A stretch of 64,000 bases of DNA, from assembly GCF_013085465.1 (NCBI RefSeq), contig NZ_CP049838.1, forward strand, positions 7,874,001-7,938,000. Direction: 5' to 3'. Shown piece by piece: positions 1-8,989 of this stretch. Origin of the DNA: Streptomyces asoensis. GTDB taxonomy: Bacteria; Actinomycetota; Actinomycetes; Streptomycetales; Streptomycetaceae. The position numbers and the translations under genes were made by a program. The notes below the pieces were generated by a model that saw only the letters and a list, made by a program, of their open reading frames with translations, did not search any database and was not told the DNA's origin. Numbering within the stretch: position 1 is the stretch's first letter; each line of letters opens with the position of its first letter.

Positions 1-1
1 C

Positions 2-685
2 TCACACCCGGCGTGGGGAGGCCAGCAGATAGCGCGCTCTCGAGCGGGGATCGGTGTGCTCGCCGACCTGCCAGCCGGCCTTCTCCAGGGTGGCCGCGCA
101 GACCCGCAGTGTCGCGTCGTCCGGTCCGTGCACGGCGACCGCCTCGGGCTGCGGGGTCGCCCGCACCCGGTAGCCGTCGGTGCCCCGCGGCCCGGCGGGC
201 CGGTGGCCGGCCGCCTCCAGGGCCAGCGCGGCGGCCCGCACGAGGTGGGTGCGCTCCCAGCCGCACGGCCGGTCCGTGCCTCCGTCCCGATTGGTCATCC
301 GGCGCAGCTCGAGCAGGCCCTGCCAGGCGCTCTGCACCTCGCGGGCCCGGGAGGAAGCGGCGGCCGGCCCGGTGTCCTCCTCGCCGCCGACGCGCGCGGC
401 GAAGACCCCGGCGTCCGCCGGCGGCGGCTCGGGAGCAGCCCGCGGAGCACCTACCGGAGCGCCTACCGGAGCGGCTTCGGGTGCGGCCTCGGGCGCCGGG
501 ACCGCCTCTCGCGTCCGATGCCCCGCCGGTGTCAGGAAGTGGTCGTGCGGCGGGCGCGGGTGCCGGAAGGCGAGCCCGTGCCGCACCAGCGCCGCCAGCT
601 GTGTCTCCGTGCCCCGCAGACGCCCGGTGACCGGGTCGGCGGCGTCGATCACACGCCGCTGGGCGGCGGTCGGCGGTCGTGTCAC
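2..685 (-). CDS. Hypothetical actinomycete protein, 227 aa
   Basis: I recognise no domain. The GTG start at 685 was chosen because a purine-rich GGGAG-type ribosome site lies just upstream; reading further upstream in this frame only runs antisense-like through the neighbouring phosphatase. The N-terminal 60 residues look like a small helical region (PTAAQRRVIDAAD...). A proline/alanine-rich linker with PVGAPVGAP repeats follows. The C-terminal third (from about residue 130) is a folded-looking segment rich in Arg/Ala. It lies 47 bp downstream of the histidine phosphatase on the same strand and may be cotranscribed with it. Function unknown. Confidence 0.7.
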   Translation of the reverse strand: MTRPPTAAQRRVIDAADPVTGRLRGTETQLAALVRHGLAFRHPRPPHDHFLTPAGHRTREAVPAPEAAPEAAPVGAPVGAPRAAPEPPPADAGVFAARVGGEEDTGPAAASSRAREVQSAWQGLLELRRMTNRDGGTDRPCGWERTHLVRAAALALEAAGHRPAGPRGTDGYRVRATPQPEAVAVHGPDDATLRVCAATLEKAGWQVGEHTDPRSRARYLLASPRRV

Positions 686-732
686 GGCGTGCTCCCTTCG
701 AGTGCCGCCCCCGGCGGGGGCTTCGTCGAAGG

Positions 733-1332
733 CTACGGCCCGGGTCTGACATTCCAGGCGGCGATCACCGGCCGCCCGTGCTCCGTGCCCAGCAGGCCCA
801 GCGTCCCCGTCGCCAGTTGGAACAGCGCTCCGGCCGACGCCGGCAGTCCGAGCCGACGGGCGGTCAGCACCCGCAGGAAGTGCCCGTGCGCCACCAGCAT
901 CACGCCTCCCTCGGCGGCGGCGTGCGCCGCGTCGACCTGGGCCAGCACCCGGTCGGCCCGCTCGCCGACCTGCTCGGCCGTCTCCCCGGGACGGTCGGGC
1001 GGGCCGGGCGCGACCCCGTCCGTGAACAGGAACCAGCCCGGTCGCGTCCGCTGGATCTCGGCCGTCGTGATGCCCTCGTAGCCGCCGTAGTCCCACTCCC
1101 GCAGATCGGCGTCGACCTGGACCTCGTGCAGTCCGATCAGCTCCGCCGTCTCCCGCGCCCGCTGCGCCGGGCTGACGAACGCGGCCTCGATCCGGTGCGC
1201 ACGGATCAGCGGCACCAGCCGTCGTGCCTCGTCCCGGCCGTGCTCGGTGAGCGGGACGTCCGTCGATCCGGTGTGCCGGCCCGAGCGTGACCATTCGGTC
1301 TCCCCGTGCCGTACGAGAAACAGGTCGCCCAC
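733..1332 (-). CDS. Histidine phosphatase family (phosphoglycerate mutase-like) protein
   Basis: A 199-residue protein of the histidine phosphatase superfamily. The N-terminal catalytic motif LVRHGETEW (residues 6-14) supplies the phospho-accepting His, and a second conserved His lies in MLVAHGHFLRV near residue 150. Conserved Arg and Glu residues (SPAQRARETAEL) complete the usual active site. The family removes phosphate from small molecules or acts as a mutase; the substrate here cannot be told. The length suits the small acid-phosphatase-like branch rather than glycolytic PGAM. GTG start with a GGAAGGGG ribosome site. It is followed by a hypothetical gene on the same strand. Confidence 0.88.
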   Translation of the reverse strand: MGDLFLVRHGETEWSRSGRHTGSTDVPLTEHGRDEARRLVPLIRAHRIEAAFVSPAQRARETAELIGLHEVQVDADLREWDYGGYEGITTAEIQRTRPGWFLFTDGVAPGPPDRPGETAEQVGERADRVLAQVDAAHAAAEGGVMLVAHGHFLRVLTARRLGLPASAGALFQLATGTLGLLGTEHGRPVIAAWNVRPGP

Positions 1333-1451
1333 GCGCGCGTGCCCCTTCCTGCCGTGCCTCTGAGCACCGTGACACAGGACCCGGGCCTGCGCACGTCAGC
1401 GATCGGCGGCGTACGGGAGGAAACGGTCCGGCGGACCCGCGGCGTCGCCGC

Positions 1452-2660
1452 CTACTGCCGGTACCCGCTGAGGAACCGCCCGATCCGGCCGATCGCCGCC
1501 TCCAGGTCGTCCGCGTGCGGCAGGGTCAGGATGCGGAAGTGGTCGGGGGTGGGCCAGTTGAAGCCGGTGCCCTGGACGACCTGGATCTTCTCCCTCAGGA
1601 GCAGGTCCAGGACGAACTTCTCGTCGTCGTGGATCGGGTGCACCTTGGGGTCGATGCGCGGGAACGCGTACAGCGCGCCCTTGGGCTTCACGCACGACAC
1701 GCCCGGGATCTCGTTGAGCTTCTCCCAGGCCGTCTCGCGCTGGTCGTAGAGCCTGCCGCCCGGCACCGTCAGCTCGTGGATGGACTGGCGGCCGCCGAGC
1801 GCCGCCTGGATGGCGTACTGGGCGGGCGCGTTGGCGCACAGGCGCATGGAGGCCAGCATGGTGAGGCCCTCCAGGTAGTCCTTGGCGTGCTGCCTGGGGC
1901 CGGTCACCACGAGCCAGCCCGAGCGGAAACCCGCCACCCGGTAGGTCTTGGACAGGCCGCAGAAGGTCAGGACCACCAGGTCGGGCGCGAGCGCGGCGGC
2001 CGAGTGGTGGACGGCGTCGTCGTAGAGGATCTGGTCGTAGATCTCGTCGGCGAAGACCATCAGACCGTGCCTGCGGGCCAGGTCGAGGATGCCCTCGATG
2101 ATCTCCTTCGGGTAGACCGCGCCGGTGGGGTTGTTGGGGTTGATGATGACGACGGCCTTGGTGCGGTCGGTGATCTTGGACGCCATGTCGTCCAGGTCCG
2201 GGTACCACTCGGCCTGCTCGTCGCAGAGGTAGTGGACCGCCTTGCCGCCGGCGAGGGTGGTGACCGCCGTCCAGAGGGGGAAGTCGGGCGCCGGGATCAG
2301 GATCTCGTCGCCGTCCTCGATCAGTGCCTGTACGGCCATCGAGACCAGCTCCGACACGCCGTTGCCGAGGAAGACGTCGTCGACGCCGACCTCCAGGCCC
2401 CGCTCCTGGTAGCGCTGGGCCACGGCGCGGCGGGCCGAGAGGATGCCGCGCGAGTCCGTGTAGCCGTGCGCCCGGGGGAGCATCCTGATCATGTCCTGGA
2501 GGATCTCCTCGGGCGCCTCGAAGCCGAAGGCCGCGGGGTTGCCGGTGTTCAGGCGCAGCACGCTGTGGCCCGCCGCCTCCAGCGCGTCGGCCTGCTCGAT
2601 CACCGGGCCGCGGATCTCGTAACAGACCTCGCTCAGCTTGTTCGACTGCCGGAACTCCAT
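1452..2660 (-). CDS. Pyridoxal-phosphate aminotransferase, AlaA type
   Basis: A fold-type I aminotransferase of 402 residues. The PLP-binding lysine is in LSKTYRVAGFR near residue 240, with the class I/II signatures NPNNPTGAVY and FADEIYDQILYDD before it. The closest family by motif is AlaA, the glutamate-pyruvate (alanine) transaminase of bacteria, which links alanine and glutamate metabolism. It is divergent from the HxlR regulator at 2747, and the 86 bp between them carries overlapping palindromes, so it may be under that regulator. The assignment as an alanine transaminase is from family resemblance, not from residues that fix the substrate. Confidence 0.88.
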   Translation of the reverse strand: MEFRQSNKLSEVCYEIRGPVIEQADALEAAGHSVLRLNTGNPAAFGFEAPEEILQDMIRMLPRAHGYTDSRGILSARRAVAQRYQERGLEVGVDDVFLGNGVSELVSMAVQALIEDGDEILIPAPDFPLWTAVTTLAGGKAVHYLCDEQAEWYPDLDDMASKITDRTKAVVIINPNNPTGAVYPKEIIEGILDLARRHGLMVFADEIYDQILYDDAVHHSAAALAPDLVVLTFCGLSKTYRVAGFRSGWLVVTGPRQHAKDYLEGLTMLASMRLCANAPAQYAIQAALGGRQSIHELTVPGGRLYDQRETAWEKLNEIPGVSCVKPKGALYAFPRIDPKVHPIHDDEKFVLDLLLREKIQVVQGTGFNWPTPDHFRILTLPHADDLEAAIGRIGRFLSGYRQ

Positions 2661-2689
2661 GCGCGCTCGCCCCTCCGGTTTGTGTGTTG

Positions 2690-2715
2690 CTTGGTTTTAC
2701 CAAGTTCCAGCTTGG
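2690..2715. promoter_or_regulatory. Overlapping inverted repeats, likely HxlR operator
   Basis: The divergent intergenic region contains CTTGG-N5-CCAAG (2690-2704) directly overlapped by CCAAG-N6-CTTGG (2700-2715), so that three alternating half sites share one stretch. A further CCAA follows at about 2721. This arrangement, immediately upstream of a HxlR gene, suggests binding of the dimeric regulator and control of both divergent genes. No binding data; inference from position and symmetry. Confidence 0.55.
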
Positions 2716-2746
2716 AAAGTCCAACGACATGTCTAGACTGCGTGCC

Positions 2747-3388
2747 ATGTCACCTCGCCGAAGCTACGACCAGTACTGTTCCGCCGCCCGCGCGCTCGAC
2801 ACCGTCGGCGACCGCTGGACCTTGCTGATCGTCCGGGAGCTGCTCGCCGGCCCGCGCCGTTACACGGACCTGCACGCCGATCTGCCGGGGGTGAGCACGG
2901 ACGTGCTCGCCTCACGGCTGAAGGACATGGAGCGGGACGGGCTGACCACCCGGCGCCGGCTGCCTCCGCCGGGCGCGGCCTACGTGTACGAACTCACCGG
3001 ACGCGGGCGGGAGTTGCTGCCCGTCCTCCAAGCCCTGGGGAAGTGGGGAGAGGGCGAACTCGGTGAGCGGCGGCCCACCGACGCCCTCCGTGCGCACTGG
3101 TTCGCGCTGCCCCTGCTGCGCGGGCTCGACGACGAGGCGGCCGGGGGCGCGGGGCTCGTCGAAGTCCGGCTCGACGAAGGGGTCTTCCACCTGTACGTCG
3201 GCGCGGAGGACGGGCCGGTGTACGGCGACGGACCCGCGCCCGGGGAGCCCGACGTGCGACTCGTCCTCGACGCGGACACCTGCACGGCCATCGCCCAGGG
3301 TGGGTCGGGCGTGCTCGACGCGGTACGGGCCGGGCGGATCGAGGTCAGCGGTGACGGCACCCTGGCCAAAGCGCTGCGGGAGGCCTGA
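2747..3388 (+). CDS. HxlR-family transcriptional regulator with SCP2-like C-terminal domain
   Basis: A 213-residue DNA-binding protein. Residues about 5-95 are a HxlR winged helix (YDQYCSAARALDTVGDRWTLLIVREL; ASRLKDMERDGLTTRR). The C-terminal 100 residues resemble the sterol-carrier-like domain often fused to actinobacterial HxlR proteins (ADTCTAIAQGGSGVLDAVRAGRIEVSGD). The ATG at 2747 is preferred over an upstream in-frame ATG at 2684, because the upstream stretch lies in the palindromic operator region and the HxlR domain starts right after 2747. It probably controls itself and the divergent aminotransferase. Confidence 0.87.
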   Translation: MSPRRSYDQYCSAARALDTVGDRWTLLIVRELLAGPRRYTDLHADLPGVSTDVLASRLKDMERDGLTTRRRLPPPGAAYVYELTGRGRELLPVLQALGKWGEGELGERRPTDALRAHWFALPLLRGLDDEAAGGAGLVEVRLDEGVFHLYVGAEDGPVYGDGPAPGEPDVRLVLDADTCTAIAQGGSGVLDAVRAGRIEVSGDGTLAKALREA

Positions 3389-3428
3389 GGGCGGGCACAG
3401 GGGCGGGCGCAGGGGAGGGCGTCACGGA

Positions 3429-3512
3429 CGGCGGGACGGCGGGACGGCGGGGTGGCGGGACGGCGGGACGGTGGGACGGCGGGGGTGGCGGGACGGCGGG
3501 GGTGGCGGGATG
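3429..3512. repeat. Imperfect GGCGGGAC tandem repeat
   Basis: About ten imperfect copies of an 8-9 bp unit (GGCGGGAC, with GGTGGCGGGAC variants) lie between the convergent HxlR gene and the membrane-protein gene. No gene is visible here. It could be a slippage-prone spacer. Confidence 0.8.
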
Positions 3513-3567
3513 ACAGAAGGCCCGCCGCGTGACGCGGCAGGCCTCCTGATGAGCTGTCGAGTAACCG

Positions 3568-4404
3568 TCAGGCGCCCGGCGGTACGTGCCGTGGCCGTCC
3601 CGACCCCCGGGTCAGCGTGTACCCGCCGATCCCGGCGAGAGCGGCCAGCACCGCGCCGATCGCGGTCCACACCCAGCGGTCGGACCACCAGCCCGACGCC
3701 CAGCCGTCGTCCGGCTCGATGCTCGACAGCACGGCCGTGGCCGACGAGTCATCGGCATCGTCCTCCTCCGCCTGGGACGTGACGGCGATGCCCGGAACCA
3801 GCGGCTTCGCCAGCGAGCCGTCGACGGCGGCGGCGCCCCCGATGTCCTTGGAATCCACCCGCAGTTCGGTGCTGACCGGCAGACCCAGGTCGGCCGCCTT
3901 CAGGTCGAGGGCCGTCAACCGGACGTAGTACGTGCCCGGCAGCGGGTCGTCGGCCCACGGCTCCGACCAGGCGCGGACCGTGCGCAGCACACAGGCCAGT
4001 TCCACCGAGGCCGTGCCCTGGCCGGCGGTGCGCGTCTGGGCGCCGTACTGGCAGGCCTGACGGCGCCGCAGACCGTCGTACACGTCGACCTGCCAGGTCT
4101 GCGTGGTGTGGGTCTCCGGCAGCTTCACCGTCGCCTTGACGGTGGGGCGTTGTCCGGAGTCGGCAGGGAACGACCAGTAGAGGTAGTCACCCGCGGACCC
4201 GCTCGCCGTCGCGGTCTGCCCCTGGTCGATCTCCGTCGCCGTACGGAACGACGTGCCCGCCTCGGTCGGCGCGGAGCTGTCGTCGGACGGGCTCGCCGAC
4301 GGGGTGGAGTCGGCCGCGGCCGGTGCGGCCGCCGGGCCGAGCGCCAGCCCGAGCACCGGGCCCAGTGCCAGCAGGGCGCCACTCAACACACGTGTGATAC
4401 GCAT
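3568..4404 (-). CDS. Secreted/membrane-anchored hypothetical protein, partner of vWA protein
   Basis: A 278-residue protein with an N-terminal signal peptide (hydrophobic residues about 8-30, Ala-rich cleavage region) and one C-terminal membrane helix (WVWTAIGAVLAALAGIGGYTL) followed by a short basic tail. The extracellular part begins with a Ser/Pro/Asp-rich linker and contains two cysteines (QACQ and ELAC). Its ATG overlaps the stop codon of the vWA gene (TGATG), with GGAGG upstream, so translation is coupled. The extracellular portion aligns by eye with the second half of the vWA protein (GDYLYWSFPADSGQ against ERWYKVDVEPGQ), suggesting a shared extracellular beta domain. No enzymatic motif is visible. 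Confidence 0.8.
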   Translation of the reverse strand: MRITRVLSGALLALGPVLGLALGPAAAPAAADSTPSASPSDDSSAPTEAGTSFRTATEIDQGQTATASGSAGDYLYWSFPADSGQRPTVKATVKLPETHTTQTWQVDVYDGLRRRQACQYGAQTRTAGQGTASVELACVLRTVRAWSEPWADDPLPGTYYVRLTALDLKAADLGLPVSTELRVDSKDIGGAAAVDGSLAKPLVPGIAVTSQAEEDDADDSSATAVLSSIEPDDGWASGWWSDRWVWTAIGAVLAALAGIGGYTLTRGSGRPRHVPPGA

Positions 4405-5666
4405 CAGTTGGTCCTCCAGACCGCGACCCGCCAGCGGGACACCCAGCCCCACAGCACACCCGCGAGGAAGCCGAACAGCACCAGGACACCCAGCAGCCAC
4501 CAGCCGCGCCCGAGGCCGAAGGAGGCCACGTCGCTCGCCTGCGACGGGCCGTCGACCACGTCCACGGTCAGCTCCAGCGGCATGCCCGGCGTGGTCTTCA
4601 CCCCCGAGGCCGCCGAGTAGGAGTTGGTCACCTGCACGCACACCGTCTCGGCGGGCGCCTCGTCCTCGTCGCTCTCCGCCTTCGGGTAGCGCAGACCGGT
4701 CGAGATGACGTCGGTACGGCCGTTGCCGGCCGCCTCGCCGCGCACGATCTCCCGGCCGTGCACCGTGACCGCCCGCAGCAGCACCCCGTAGTCGGGGTTC
4801 ATGGTCCGGTCCGCCGACACGCTCACCGAGGCGCGCAGCTCCTGGCCCGGCTCGACGTCGACCTTGTACCAGCGCTCCTGCCCGAACTCCTCGCGGTCGG
4901 TGTACAGCCCGGACTTCAGGGCGGGGGCCGCGGAGCACGAGGCCGCGCCCTCGGTGGCGACCGGTGTCACCACGGGGTCGGCGGCCCGGTCGACCAACTG
5001 GTTGACCCGGTCGGTGAGTTCGTCGGTGTGCTCCACGGAGGTGTAGGTGCCGCCGGTCGCCTCGGCGATGCAGCTGAGCTGCTGACGCATCTTGACGTTG
5101 GGCACCAGGCCGAGCGTGTCGATCGTCAGGCCGATGCCCTTCGCCGCGATCTCACGGGCCACCTCGCACGGGTCGAGCGGAGCGCAGGTGTCCTCGCCGT
5201 CGCTGATCAGCACGATGCGCTTGGAGCCGGTGCCGCCGTCGAGGTCGTCGGCCGCCTTCAGCAGGGCGGGACCGATCGGCGTCCAGCCGGTCGGCGACAG
5301 GGTCGCCACCGCGGTCTTGGCCTCGGTCCGGTCCAGCGGGCCGACCGGGTAGAGCTGCGCGGTGTCCTTGCAGCCCGTTTTCTGGTCGTCGCCCGGGTAG
5401 TTGGCGCCCAGGGTGCGGATGCCCAGGAGAACGTTCTCCGGGGTCGCGTCCAGCACCTCGTTGAACGCCTGCTTGGCCGCGGCCATCCGCGTCCCGCCGT
5501 CCATGTCCTTCGTCCGCATCGAACCGCTGACGTCGAGGACCAGGTCGACCTTGGGCGCGGTGGCGGTGGTCTCGTCGGCGACCGCCCCGGCCGGGAACGC
5601 GATCCCGGCCGTGAGCGCGGCGAGCAGGGCGCAGACGCCCGCCGCCAGCCGTTGTGTTCTGATCAT
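4404..5666 (-). CDS. Membrane-anchored von Willebrand factor A domain protein
   Basis: A 420-residue protein. It has a signal peptide (residues 1-30), then a vWA domain (about 38-220) with an intact MIDAS start DVSGSM (DLVLDVSGSMR) and a later acidic DGEDTC motif. A beta-rich extracellular region follows, then a C-terminal transmembrane helix (GWWLLGVLVLFGFLAGVLWGW) with a short basic cytoplasmic end. The family binds protein partners through a divalent metal at the MIDAS site. It is first in a two-gene coupled operon with the membrane protein at 3568-4404, and the two probably act together at the cell surface. The partner is unknown. Confidence 0.87.
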   Translation of the reverse strand: MIRTQRLAAGVCALLAALTAGIAFPAGAVADETTATAPKVDLVLDVSGSMRTKDMDGGTRMAAAKQAFNEVLDATPENVLLGIRTLGANYPGDDQKTGCKDTAQLYPVGPLDRTEAKTAVATLSPTGWTPIGPALLKAADDLDGGTGSKRIVLISDGEDTCAPLDPCEVAREIAAKGIGLTIDTLGLVPNVKMRQQLSCIAEATGGTYTSVEHTDELTDRVNQLVDRAADPVVTPVATEGAASCSAAPALKSGLYTDREEFGQERWYKVDVEPGQELRASVSVSADRTMNPDYGVLLRAVTVHGREIVRGEAAGNGRTDVISTGLRYPKAESDEDEAPAETVCVQVTNSYSAASGVKTTPGMPLELTVDVVDGPSQASDVASFGLGRGWWLLGVLVLFGFLAGVLWGWVSRWRVAVWRTN

Positions 5667-5767
5667 CGGCGGATCCTATTGATCAGAGGCGTCCCGCCAC
5701 AAAACGGCGGCGGAACCGGTTTCGACATCCGGGTCGGACTTCGTCCCCGGTCAGTGTTCGTGCTCGG

Positions 5768-7294
5768 TCAACGCACGTCCCCGGTCAGCGGGTTGGGCAA
5801 CGGGGCCCACTGGTCCCCGGGCACCCCTTCCGACAGCCGCATCAGCGTCAGCGCCTTTGCCGGAAGGGGTTCCTCGCACAACGCCACGAGGTCCGGCGAG
5901 CGCGGGAGATCCCGTACGGCCGTCTCCAGGGCCGCCCGCAGGGTCGGGCGGCTGCCCGCCGTCCCGGCCAGCGCGCCCGCGACCAGGGAGCCGAACAGCT
6001 TGCGCCGCAGCGCGGTCACGTCGTCCGTGCGGATCCGCTCGGGCAGTTCGTCCGGCAGCGGGATGCCGTGCCGGGCCAGTCGGGCCGGGCTGACCCGGAT
6101 GTCGGCCAGGTCGCGGTAGACCAGTCGCAGCGGGGCGCCCGACGCCGACAGCACGACCAGCAGGTTCTGGCCGTGCGCCTCCAGCGCCACGCCCAACTCC
6201 AGCAGCCGCAGCCCGACGGTGAGCGCCAGACGCGCGAACTCCGCCAACCAGGCAGGGGAGCCGGGCAGTCCGGTGCCGGCGAGGGCGGCGACCGGGACGA
6301 CGTGTTCGCCGGGCGCCCCGAACACGCGCGGCGACTCCCGGAACACGGCCGCCAGATCGGGGGAGTTCGCGGTGGCCGCACCGAGGGTGCGGGTCATGTG
6401 CAGCAAGCCGTACGTGTGCGGAGTGAGGGTCTCCGCGAACGCCGAGAGGGCCGCGGAGGCGGCGATGGAGCCGACGGAGATGTCCCGCACGGAGGATGTC
6501 AGCCGGGTGCCCAGCGCGGTCTTGACGTGCGGGCCGTCGGGGAGGGCGAGGGTGCGCAACGACATCAGCGGATACGCGGCGACCTCCTGATCGCAGGACC
6601 GCTTGAGCACGTGCGCCGCCTGCCACGGATGCACCGGGATCACCAGCCGCGTCCCGTCGCGCAGCTCCCGCGGCCACTCGCCCGACACCAGGCACTCACC
6701 GACCGGCACCGGCAGCAGGCCCAGCCGCACCGAGGGCCGGTGCTCGGGTCCGTACGCCAGCTGCTCGGCCACCGAGAAGCCGGGCCGCGCACGGCAGTTG
6801 GGATGGTACGGATGCCCGTCGACCACCCGCTGCTCCCACTCCCAGTCGTGCACCGGCCACTCGCCAGGATCCTTCAAGGAGACGAGGTCGGGTTCCTGCC
6901 CGGCCCGCGACAACGCCAACGACGCGACACTGTGGCCGAGTTCGCCGGCGAAGCCCGCCCCGTGCGGCACCGCCAGGTCCGTCATCAGCCGCGCGGGATC
7001 GTCGTACGCCATGCCGTCCAGCCGTACGTCCGTCACATAGGCGGCGGTCGCGTACGGATCCGCGCGCGGGCCGTGCAGACGACGGCCGTCGCGCAGCCGC
7101 AGGAGGCTCTCCCCGCCGGACTCCTCGCGGTGCGCGATCCACGGCAGGGGTTCATGGACGAGCGCCCGCCACAGCCGCGTCAGCACGGCCGTCCTCGCCC
7201 CGGGCAGCGCGGCCGTGTACCGCGGGCCGAGAGAGGGGCGTACGGCGGCCAGTTCCGTGGCCAGCTCGGCCTCGGCGGTGGGGGGACGGTGCAC
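5768..7294 (-). CDS. IucA/IucC family NIS siderophore synthetase (copy 1)
   Basis: A 508-residue member of the NRPS-independent siderophore synthetase family, which uses ATP to activate a carboxylate (classically citrate) and couples it to an amine or hydroxylamine. Visible family motifs: GHPYHPNCRARPGF (about residue 165), IPVHPWQ, KTALGTRLTSSVRDI, LEAHGQNLLVVL and a FhuF-like C-terminal end WAPLPNPL. The length is slightly below the usual 550-620. GTG start at 7294 with AGGAG nine bases upstream. It is divergent from the second copy at 7397, and no iron box is visible between them. There is no adjacent decarboxylase, acyltransferase or diamine gene, so the substrates are not evident. It could act with the neighbouring NRPS, but that is inference. 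Confidence 0.88.
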   Translation of the reverse strand: MHRPPTAEAELATELAAVRPSLGPRYTAALPGARTAVLTRLWRALVHEPLPWIAHREESGGESLLRLRDGRRLHGPRADPYATAAYVTDVRLDGMAYDDPARLMTDLAVPHGAGFAGELGHSVASLALSRAGQEPDLVSLKDPGEWPVHDWEWEQRVVDGHPYHPNCRARPGFSVAEQLAYGPEHRPSVRLGLLPVPVGECLVSGEWPRELRDGTRLVIPVHPWQAAHVLKRSCDQEVAAYPLMSLRTLALPDGPHVKTALGTRLTSSVRDISVGSIAASAALSAFAETLTPHTYGLLHMTRTLGAATANSPDLAAVFRESPRVFGAPGEHVVPVAALAGTGLPGSPAWLAEFARLALTVGLRLLELGVALEAHGQNLLVVLSASGAPLRLVYRDLADIRVSPARLARHGIPLPDELPERIRTDDVTALRRKLFGSLVAGALAGTAGSRPTLRAALETAVRDLPRSPDLVALCEEPLPAKALTLMRLSEGVPGDQWAPLPNPLTGDVR

Positions 7295-7322
7295 GGGTGG
7301 GCTCCTGAGGGTGCGGGTACGA

Positions 7323-7343
7323 CGTCACGGAGGGGCCGTGACG
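7323..7343. promoter_or_regulatory. Palindrome in divergent NIS promoter
   Basis: A perfect 8-bp inverted repeat, CGTCACGG-N5-CCGTGACG, lies midway between the divergent IucA/IucC genes. Its symmetry suggests a dimeric regulator or a small hairpin. It does not match the iron-box pattern found at the other siderophore genes. Confidence 0.5.
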
Positions 7344-7396
7344 ACAGCGATACTGATCGTCTCCGCCCGGAAGAACCGTAGGGAACCAGGGAACCA

Positions 7397-8956
7397 GTGG
7401 ATCGCGTGGACCTCATCCCCCCGCCCGCCGAGGCCGCGGCGTCCGCCGACGGCGTCGCCGAGCGCGCCGACGCCTACGCGGCCGCGCCGCTGCTCAACTG
7501 TCTGTTGCGGGAGGTCGCCGAACCGCTGCCCCGCCCGCCGGGCGGCGACGGCCGGTTCGTGTACCGGCTGCCCGGCGACGGGTCGCCCGGCAGCGGCCGG
7601 CTGCTGCGCGTGCGCGGCACCCGGCGGCCCGCCGAGCCCGAGGAGTACACGGCGGGCGCCTGGCGCCGCCTCGGTCACACCGCACTCGTCGAACTGGTCG
7701 CCGAGGTGCTGCGCGGGCACACCGGGCTGGCCAACCACGAACTGCCCGCCGAGATGACCGACAGCAGGGACGTGGTGGCCGCGATGCTCACCGCACGCGC
7801 GCGTGCCACCCCGCCGCCCGGCGGCTATCTGCGCTCCGAGCAGTCGCTCCTCACCGGCCACCCCCACCATCCCGCCCCCAAGGCGCGCGGCGGCGGCCCG
7901 CCGGCCGGCTGGCTGCCCTACGCCCCGGAGGCGTACGCCCGCTTTCCGCTGGTCCTGCTGGGGCTGCGCGAGGACGCGGTCGTCGAGGAGGGCGACACCT
8001 GCGCGCTGGACGCCCTCGGTACGGCCCCGCCCGGCTACCGGCTGCTGCCCGCCCACCCCTGGCAGCTCGACCTGGCCGGACGCGAGCTCGCCCCGGCCTT
8101 CGCCGACGGCCGCCTGGTCCGGCTCGGCACGACCGACTTCGAGGCCTGGCCGACGGCCGCCGTGCGGACGGTCTACGCACCCGAGCGGGACCTCTGCCTG
8201 AAGTTCAGCCTCGACGTCCGCATCACCAACGACATCCGCCGGCTGTGGCGGCACGACCTGCTGAAACTGCGCCGGACCGACGAGGCGGCGGTCCGGGCCT
8301 TCGCGGCGGGCGGCGGCCCCGCGGTGCGCCGCCCGGCGGTCTGGCTGAGCGACCGCGGCTACCGCACCGCCGAGTTCGCCTTCGAGGCGCTCGCGGTCCT
8401 GGTCCGCGACGGGCTGGCGGACGCTCTGCCGCCCGGCACGACCCCGCTGCTGGCCGCGGGACTCGTGGAGGGCTTCGACGGCGACCCGTTGGCCGCCGCG
8501 GCGGACCCGGCGGCCTGGTGGGAGGCCTATCTGGCCGTCGTCGTCCCCCCGGCGCTGACGGCCTTCGCCGACCACGGTGTCGTCCTCGAGGCGCATCTTC
8601 AGAACACGCTCGTCGCCGTGGACGCCGACGGCACCCCTGTGCGGGCCCTGTTCCGGGACGCCGAGGGCGTGAAACTGCTGCCGGACGTGGAGCGGGCGGC
8701 CGGCTGGGAGCGGCTGGTGTACTGCCTGGTGGTGAACCATCTGTGGGAGGTCGCGGCGGCGCTCGCCGAACGTCACCCCGGCTTCGACCCCTGGCCCGCC
8801 GTACGGCGTGAGCTGGGCCGCCACGACCTTCCCGAGGCCGCCGCCCTGCTGACCGCGCCCACCCTGCCCGGCAAGACGAACCTGCTGCTGCGCTGGACGG
8901 GCGCGGACGGCGCCGACGCCCGCTATCTGCCGCTGCCCAACCCTCTCGTTCGGTGA
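7397..8956 (+). CDS. IucA/IucC family NIS siderophore synthetase (copy 2)
   Basis: A 519-residue NIS synthetase, paralogous to the divergent gene at 5768-7294. Motifs: TGHPHHPAPKARGG (about 153), LLPAHPWQLD, LKFSLDVRITNDIRR (ATP-site region), LEAHLQNTLVAVD and the C-terminal YLPLPNPL. These match the ATP- and substrate-binding segments of AcsD/IucA-like enzymes, so it looks catalytically intact. The GTG start was taken because the family N-terminus begins near here; a weak GGGAAC purine stretch lies upstream, so the start is uncertain by a few codons. A pair of different NIS synthetases normally performs two successive couplings on a dicarboxylate such as citrate. Confidence 0.87.
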   Translation: MDRVDLIPPPAEAAASADGVAERADAYAAAPLLNCLLREVAEPLPRPPGGDGRFVYRLPGDGSPGSGRLLRVRGTRRPAEPEEYTAGAWRRLGHTALVELVAEVLRGHTGLANHELPAEMTDSRDVVAAMLTARARATPPPGGYLRSEQSLLTGHPHHPAPKARGGGPPAGWLPYAPEAYARFPLVLLGLREDAVVEEGDTCALDALGTAPPGYRLLPAHPWQLDLAGRELAPAFADGRLVRLGTTDFEAWPTAAVRTVYAPERDLCLKFSLDVRITNDIRRLWRHDLLKLRRTDEAAVRAFAAGGGPAVRRPAVWLSDRGYRTAEFAFEALAVLVRDGLADALPPGTTPLLAAGLVEGFDGDPLAAAADPAAWWEAYLAVVVPPALTAFADHGVVLEAHLQNTLVAVDADGTPVRALFRDAEGVKLLPDVERAAGWERLVYCLVVNHLWEVAAALAERHPGFDPWPAVRRELGRHDLPEAAALLTAPTLPGKTNLLLRWTGADGADARYLPLPNPLVR

Positions 8957-8989
8957 GGCCGATCGGGGGACGGAAGCGCGATCATTAGA

